Source: Aldrovandia affinis
Taxonomy: Eukaryota > Chordata > Actinopteri > Notacanthiformes > Halosauridae
Direction: 5' to 3'
DNA length: 64,000 bases
Assembly (NCBI GenBank): GCA_029706075.1
Contig: JAINUG010000177.1
Span: forward strand, 1,306,001-1,370,000
Below, one piece after another: positions 60,210 to 64,000 of this stretch. The notes below the pieces were generated by a model. The model had not been told where the DNA came from and made no database searches. It saw nothing but the letters and a program-made list of their open reading frames with translations. Every line of letters begins with the position of its first letter. Position 1 is the stretch's first letter. Made by a program: the position numbers and the translations under genes.

Positions 60210-60239
60210 GCGCACACACAAACACACACGCACACGCAG
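60099..60239. repeat. CA / CACG microsatellite
   Basis: CA units mixed with CACGCACG and CACAAACACACGCG units. Compound repeat. Confidence 0.94.
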
Positions 60240-61484
60240 GTTACATTTTAGAACTGGGAAGTCTCCAGTTGCACATTGCAATAGCAATTGATCTGAGAGC
60301 AGCAGACCTCTCACACTGAGAAGTGCTTGAGAAAGGGCAGCACAGTCTAGGCAGAACTATGCATTATTAAGCAGGAAATAACTGGGCTGTCTCATTATGC
60401 AAGGAGGGGTCAGAAAACAAGACAAAACTATTTTTTTCGCTCTTCTGGGATCACCAATTAAGATTCTCCACGCCTTGAGTGAAGTATCCAGCTTCTCTAA
60501 CACTATTTAGTTTATCAAAAAGAGAAGTACCATTTTCTCCCCCCCCTTTTTTTTAGATAGCTTAGCAGTAGAACAATCAACATATTTCCCCCTGTATAGG
60601 AATTCACCATTCAAAGCCATGAGTAACAATTTGACCATAATTTTATGCTCCGTCAACATGAGCAGGCCAATGATTTTCATCTGCAGAATGTAGAACGGCA
60701 GGATCAGGTAATGACAGCCCATATTTCTATTTAAATATAATTAATACAGTGAGTGGGGGAAAAAATCTGTTGAAACATACATTTTTCATAATAAACAGCA
60801 AAAAGACATTTCCTCTATGCATGCAAAAATGGGATAACCAATCAAAATCCAGAATCCGAGCCAAAGATTTATAACTGGGAAACCTCGCAGTCAACTCCTG
60901 CTGTGTATCTTCAGCCAAACCACTGTAGTTAAGCCAAGTGCAGTTATGTATGATGGACACCCCTGGACACTGGTAATGAAGACACAGTTATATTGTACTG
61001 GTCGTCAGCCGTGTCTGTCGAAACCAAGATATTCAGCAAGAAAAATATCATAATCTTTCCTGTGAATCTTTTATGAGCAAAAACCATGTGGGTTGGTGTG
61101 CCATATTGGCCCTGCGATGTGCTGGGTGCTTGCTCATCAGATGCTTCATACTGTACCAGCACACGATTCGTGACTTATTATAAAAATACAGTGATGGAAG
61201 CTTACCAGCAAAGCGTCTTAATATTTACTGCAGACACATCCCCCCCCCACACACACAACAATGGACTACCGTGCTAAACTTTAACAGAAGGTTGTATATA
61301 AGGACTAAAGCTATTAGGTGCAAATCACCATTGAGTACTTCATACTAGACAATTCATTGTTATTTGTGGGGCTTCGTGAGAGGCACGTCCAACCGAAGCA
61401 CTGTTTCCCAGGGCAGTGATGTGTCCTGTGGAGTCCGTTTGGGCAACACACAATCGGGTGTATTGTCATTCAGAGAGGGAGGGT
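60240..61484. other. unique non-coding sequence
   Basis: No gene recognised; C-run at about 61241-61249. Confidence 0.4.
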
Positions 61485-61590
61485 TTAACCTCCTAAGACC
61501 GTGCGTCCTCATATGGGGACATAATATTTCCAAATAGCTCGGGGAATTTAAAAATGCATACCAAAAAAATCTCAGGTCTCAGGAGGTTAA
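61485..61590. mobile_element. TTAA-flanked MITE, 106 bp
   Basis: Begins TTAACCTCCTAAGACCGTG and ends with the complement of TTAACCTCCTGAGACCTG. TTAA lies at 61485-61488 and 61587-61590, then about 14-bp inverted repeats with one or two mismatches. TTAA duplication is typical of piggyBac and Kolobok elements. The interior (TCCTCATATGGGGACA, itself a small palindrome) is non-coding. Confidence 0.85.
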
Positions 61591-61999
61591 TTAGGCAGGG
61601 TATGACTGGATGTATTTTCAGGACATGGGCGCTAGAGGGCGCCCTCCCGAATCGACGGCAGACGAGGGACCTGAGGATTCATAAAAAAAGCAACTGTGCC
61701 ATATAAGCGTTTGTTTTCAAACGATCAATACAAAAATGAACATGCCTTTCAGTCAAACTAATGGGCGTCTTTAAGACCCTCTGCCTTGAACAGCAAATAT
61801 TAGTGCATCGTTTTTATATTTCTGTGGCGTGTAATGGTCCAAATCAATTTCTCCACGTGCGGTACATTCTTTAAGAAGGCATTTGAAATGGACATCCTTG
61901 CAGCTATTCAGAATTGTTTTCAATCGTACATTGTAAAAGTTAATTTCACTAACGGGCCACGTTAAAGGCATGTCAGTAGCTTATCTCACATTAGAAAAC
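61591..61999. other. unique non-coding sequence
   Basis: Nothing recognised. Confidence 0.4.
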
Positions 62000-62310
62000 A
62001 GGGCTTTTGTCCACAGTTCTCATTGGCACAAACATCATGCTTTCTGTTTCAGATGTCCTAGCCGTACTCCATAGGCTGTGTAGTAAAGCGATACGGAACA
62101 AGAACCCAGGTTTGATAACAAATATCGGGGGGCTATTGGGTTTGCCGGCACTCGTGCCTAGCAACGCTTCCTAGCCGTGCCAATATTCACGATACAACAT
62201 GAGGTTCTCCTTCCATATTGCTTTACTACACACCCAATGGAGTACAACGAAGACATCTGAAACAGAAAGCATGATATTTCTGTCAAGGAGAACTGTTTAA
62301 CAAAAGCCCT
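62000..62310. repeat. large imperfect inverted repeat (~110-bp arms)
   Basis: The left arm (62000-62108) reads AGGGCTTTTGTCCACAGTTC, ATCATGCTTTCTGTTTCAGA, TGTGTAGTAAAGCGATACGG. The complement of the right arm (62202-62310) reads AGGGCTTTTGTTAAACAGTT, ATCATGCTTTCTGTTTCAGA, TGTGTAGTAAAGCAATATGG. The longest perfect block is 22-23 bp. A ~93-bp spacer separates the arms. No coding, no clear target duplication. Confidence 0.88.
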
Positions 62311-62410
62311 CCATTCACACGATGTTTTTAGCGCCAACACTCAAAATAGCGTGTAGCCGGGATGAACGAATGAACGTTCAAACGGAACCTTTATTGCCAT
62401 TCTGTTAACT

Positions 62411-62782
62411 CGAACCCACGTTCAGTGGTTACAGTGTTCGATACAGGCCACGGAGACCGGGGTTCGATTCCCCGTCCCGCCAGAGTCGGCTCTGGCCGGG
62501 AGTGCCATCGGGGCGGCAATTGGCTGTCTGCCCCAGGGAGGGGGGAGGGAAGCCAACACACACAGTTCGCTGCGCACAGGAGTGGTTCTGGGGTACCGGA
62601 ATTACAGTCGACGGCACGACGAGCGTTGTCTCGGAGGAGGCAGCGCTACGCCCTTGTCACTGCCGGTCACAGGACTACGGCAGCGAACTATAGGGGAAGG
62701 GGGGTTGAACTAAGCACATGGGTAATTGGCTACCAAACTGGGCTAAAAACGGGGTAAAATCGGAAAATAAAATTATAGAAAA
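62411..62782 (+). mobile_element. GC-rich tRNA-derived SINE, full length
   Basis: Head TTCAGTGGTTACAGTGTTCG, GACCGGGGTTCGATTCCCCG (intact B box); CAGAGTCGGCTCTGGCCGGG, GGGGCGGCAATTGGCTGTCT; body with TCGACGGCACGACGAGCG and CTCGGAGGAGGCAGCGCTAC; tail GTAATTGGCTACCAAACTGG and A-rich end. Same family as 33085-33447; unlike the other two SINE families it lacks the GGATA hairpin, so it uses a different LINE tail. Confidence 0.93.
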
Positions 62783-63491
62783 GAAGAGCGTGTACTACAG
62801 TTTCCACCTACACTTGCGTTGTGTGACAGCCGTGCAAATGTAATTACTCGGCGACGACAGACGAGCACGTTCTCACCACTTTCAGTTAATCTTCTCCATA
62901 AAGCCGTCCAGCTCCAAGCCGCAGTTACAACGCCAAACTGGGGTCCCCGTCTCCCACATCCGAGTCACGAGGAAGACGTCGGGCACTCAAGGACGATTAG
63001 CTGTTCCCGGGCCATGGAGACGGCGGCCCTTTTGTGTGGAGATGTTTTCTCTTCCCGCTGAATGCAAATCCTTTTCAAAAGGGGACGTTCAGGGGATGAA
63101 TACGGCACGTTGGCAGTTCACTAAAAGTTCACCTCATTTTCCCTCCGCTAAAGTTGTTTGTCTTCACGGCAGCTGCGTTGCTCCGCATGGCTCCATTTTT
63201 TCCCCCAACAGCATAAACGATGTCCAAAGATGCTCTTTTTCCACTGTGACCACTTCAGACGAAATGTCTAAATCTTGTGTGCGTTTCATCCCAGTTGAGT
63301 TAAGAAGCTTTGGACAGACATAAATTCAAAGAAAACTCAGAGCAAAATATGCCCACAGAAGAACTGGCATGCTTTGATAGTTACTATCTGAAGGAGTTTT
63401 ACATAATGTTATGTTTTAAATAAACTGGAAGAGAAGCCCAGCTCATATTATTATTAGTTTTTGTGGGGCAGTGTGGTTCTCAGTGTTTGAT
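62783..63491. other. unique non-coding sequence
   Basis: No gene recognised. Confidence 0.4.
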
Positions 63492-63572
63492 GGGGGGGAT
63501 TGACATGAAAAATAGAGGGTGTAAGTGGCTACTAAATTGGGAAAAAAATTGAGAAAATCTGAAAAAAAGGTT
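63492..63572 (+). mobile_element. GC-rich SINE tail fragment
   Basis: GGGGATTGACATGAAAAATA, GAGGGTGTAAGTGGCTACTA, AATTGGG and A-rich end match the last 75 bp of the 33085-33447 copy (complement). 5' truncation is typical of retroposed copies. Confidence 0.8.
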
Positions 63573-64000
63573 TGAGTGATGGGAAAGCACATCACTGCCT
63601 CCATGAGATCTCCATCCCTCACAGCGCTCCGAAACTCTCTTTTCCTCCTCCTCCCCCTCCTCCCTCCTCCTCCTCCCCCTCCTCCTCCTCCCCCCTCGTT
63701 TATTGCCTGCATTCTCTCTTTGGCACGCGGTGTGAACCGGAACACACAGAGCCGGCGTCTCTCACGCCGTCCTCTCGCGAAGGACTCGTAGCGTGAAGGA
63801 GGAGATGAAAGGTGGAGCAGAGATATTTTCGGTGACGGCGTCTGCTGCTTCCCCATTTACCGTGGCTGTACTGTGCCCGGAGGGCAGCGCTGAGGACGCC
63901 AACGCACCAGTCCCTCAGGTGAGCCCTGGGCACGGGAGAGTAACAAACCGACATCAATCTCATTTCCCTTTCCTCCATTACAGCAGCGAAACAAACAGGC
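63573..64000. other. CT-rich then CpG-containing sequence; weak exon candidate
   Basis: 63646-63696 is a CCT/CTC repeat. From 63720 the sequence becomes CpG-containing. An ATG at 63805 opens a 38-codon frame that runs to CAG at 63916-63918 followed by GTGAGC, a good splice donor match. The peptide (MKGGAEIFSVTASAASPFTV...) is not recognised as any family. It may be a first coding exon cut by the window edge, or chance. Confidence 0.2.

Overview
This window looks like non-coding genomic DNA from a teleost fish. I found no exon I can assign to a host gene. The evidence for a fish is the repeat content: tRNA-headed SINEs ending in the hairpin tail (GGATA loop, then GTCTGCTAAATG and TGTAA repeats) known from eel UnaL2-type LINEs and their SINEs, several Tc1-like elements with TA target duplications, hAT and TTAA-flanked MITEs, and very long CA, GA and CT microsatellites. 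An eel-like or other early-branching teleost is possible, but that is inference.

Layout. 0-13 kb: mostly unique, AT-rich sequence with a CA block (0.6-1.1 kb), a pure GA tract (3.8-4.0 kb) and scattered SINEs, one of them with a duplicated tRNA head at 2.86 kb. 13.5-16 kb: a 289-bp pure AC tract, a Tc1 remnant and a small MITE. 17-22 kb: CT tract, CpG-rich block, a very G-rich stretch near 19.35 kb, LINE tail, hAT pieces. 24-34 kb: SINEs of three families, one with a perfect 17-bp target duplication, and an ~800-bp dispersed repeat at 30.5 kb with a second copy at 58 kb. 35-42 kb: a second copy of the Tc1-plus-flank composite, another Tc1 transposase remnant, a 530-bp purine tract, a longer Tc1 pseudogene at 40 kb and a complete short Tc1 derivative at 41.7 kb. 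45-50 kb: minisatellite, hAT MITE and the main object of interest. 51-64 kb: a second Tc1 deletion derivative, MITEs, a ~110-bp-arm inverted repeat at 62 kb and more SINEs.

The most interesting locus is 46537-49552. It is a 3.0-kb element with near-identical 34-bp terminal inverted repeats and an ATCT direct repeat at both edges. Inside are seven exact copies and one variant of GTCAACTGTGTTAC clustered towards both ends, a frameshifted transposase-like reading frame carrying HFFSDG and FFEASHGKGAPDG motifs and an SH3/Tudor-like C-terminal segment, a polyadenylation signal, and an internal minisatellite. I cannot assign it confidently to a named superfamily. Nothing here forms an operon or pathway; the coding traces belong to transposons and appear broken.
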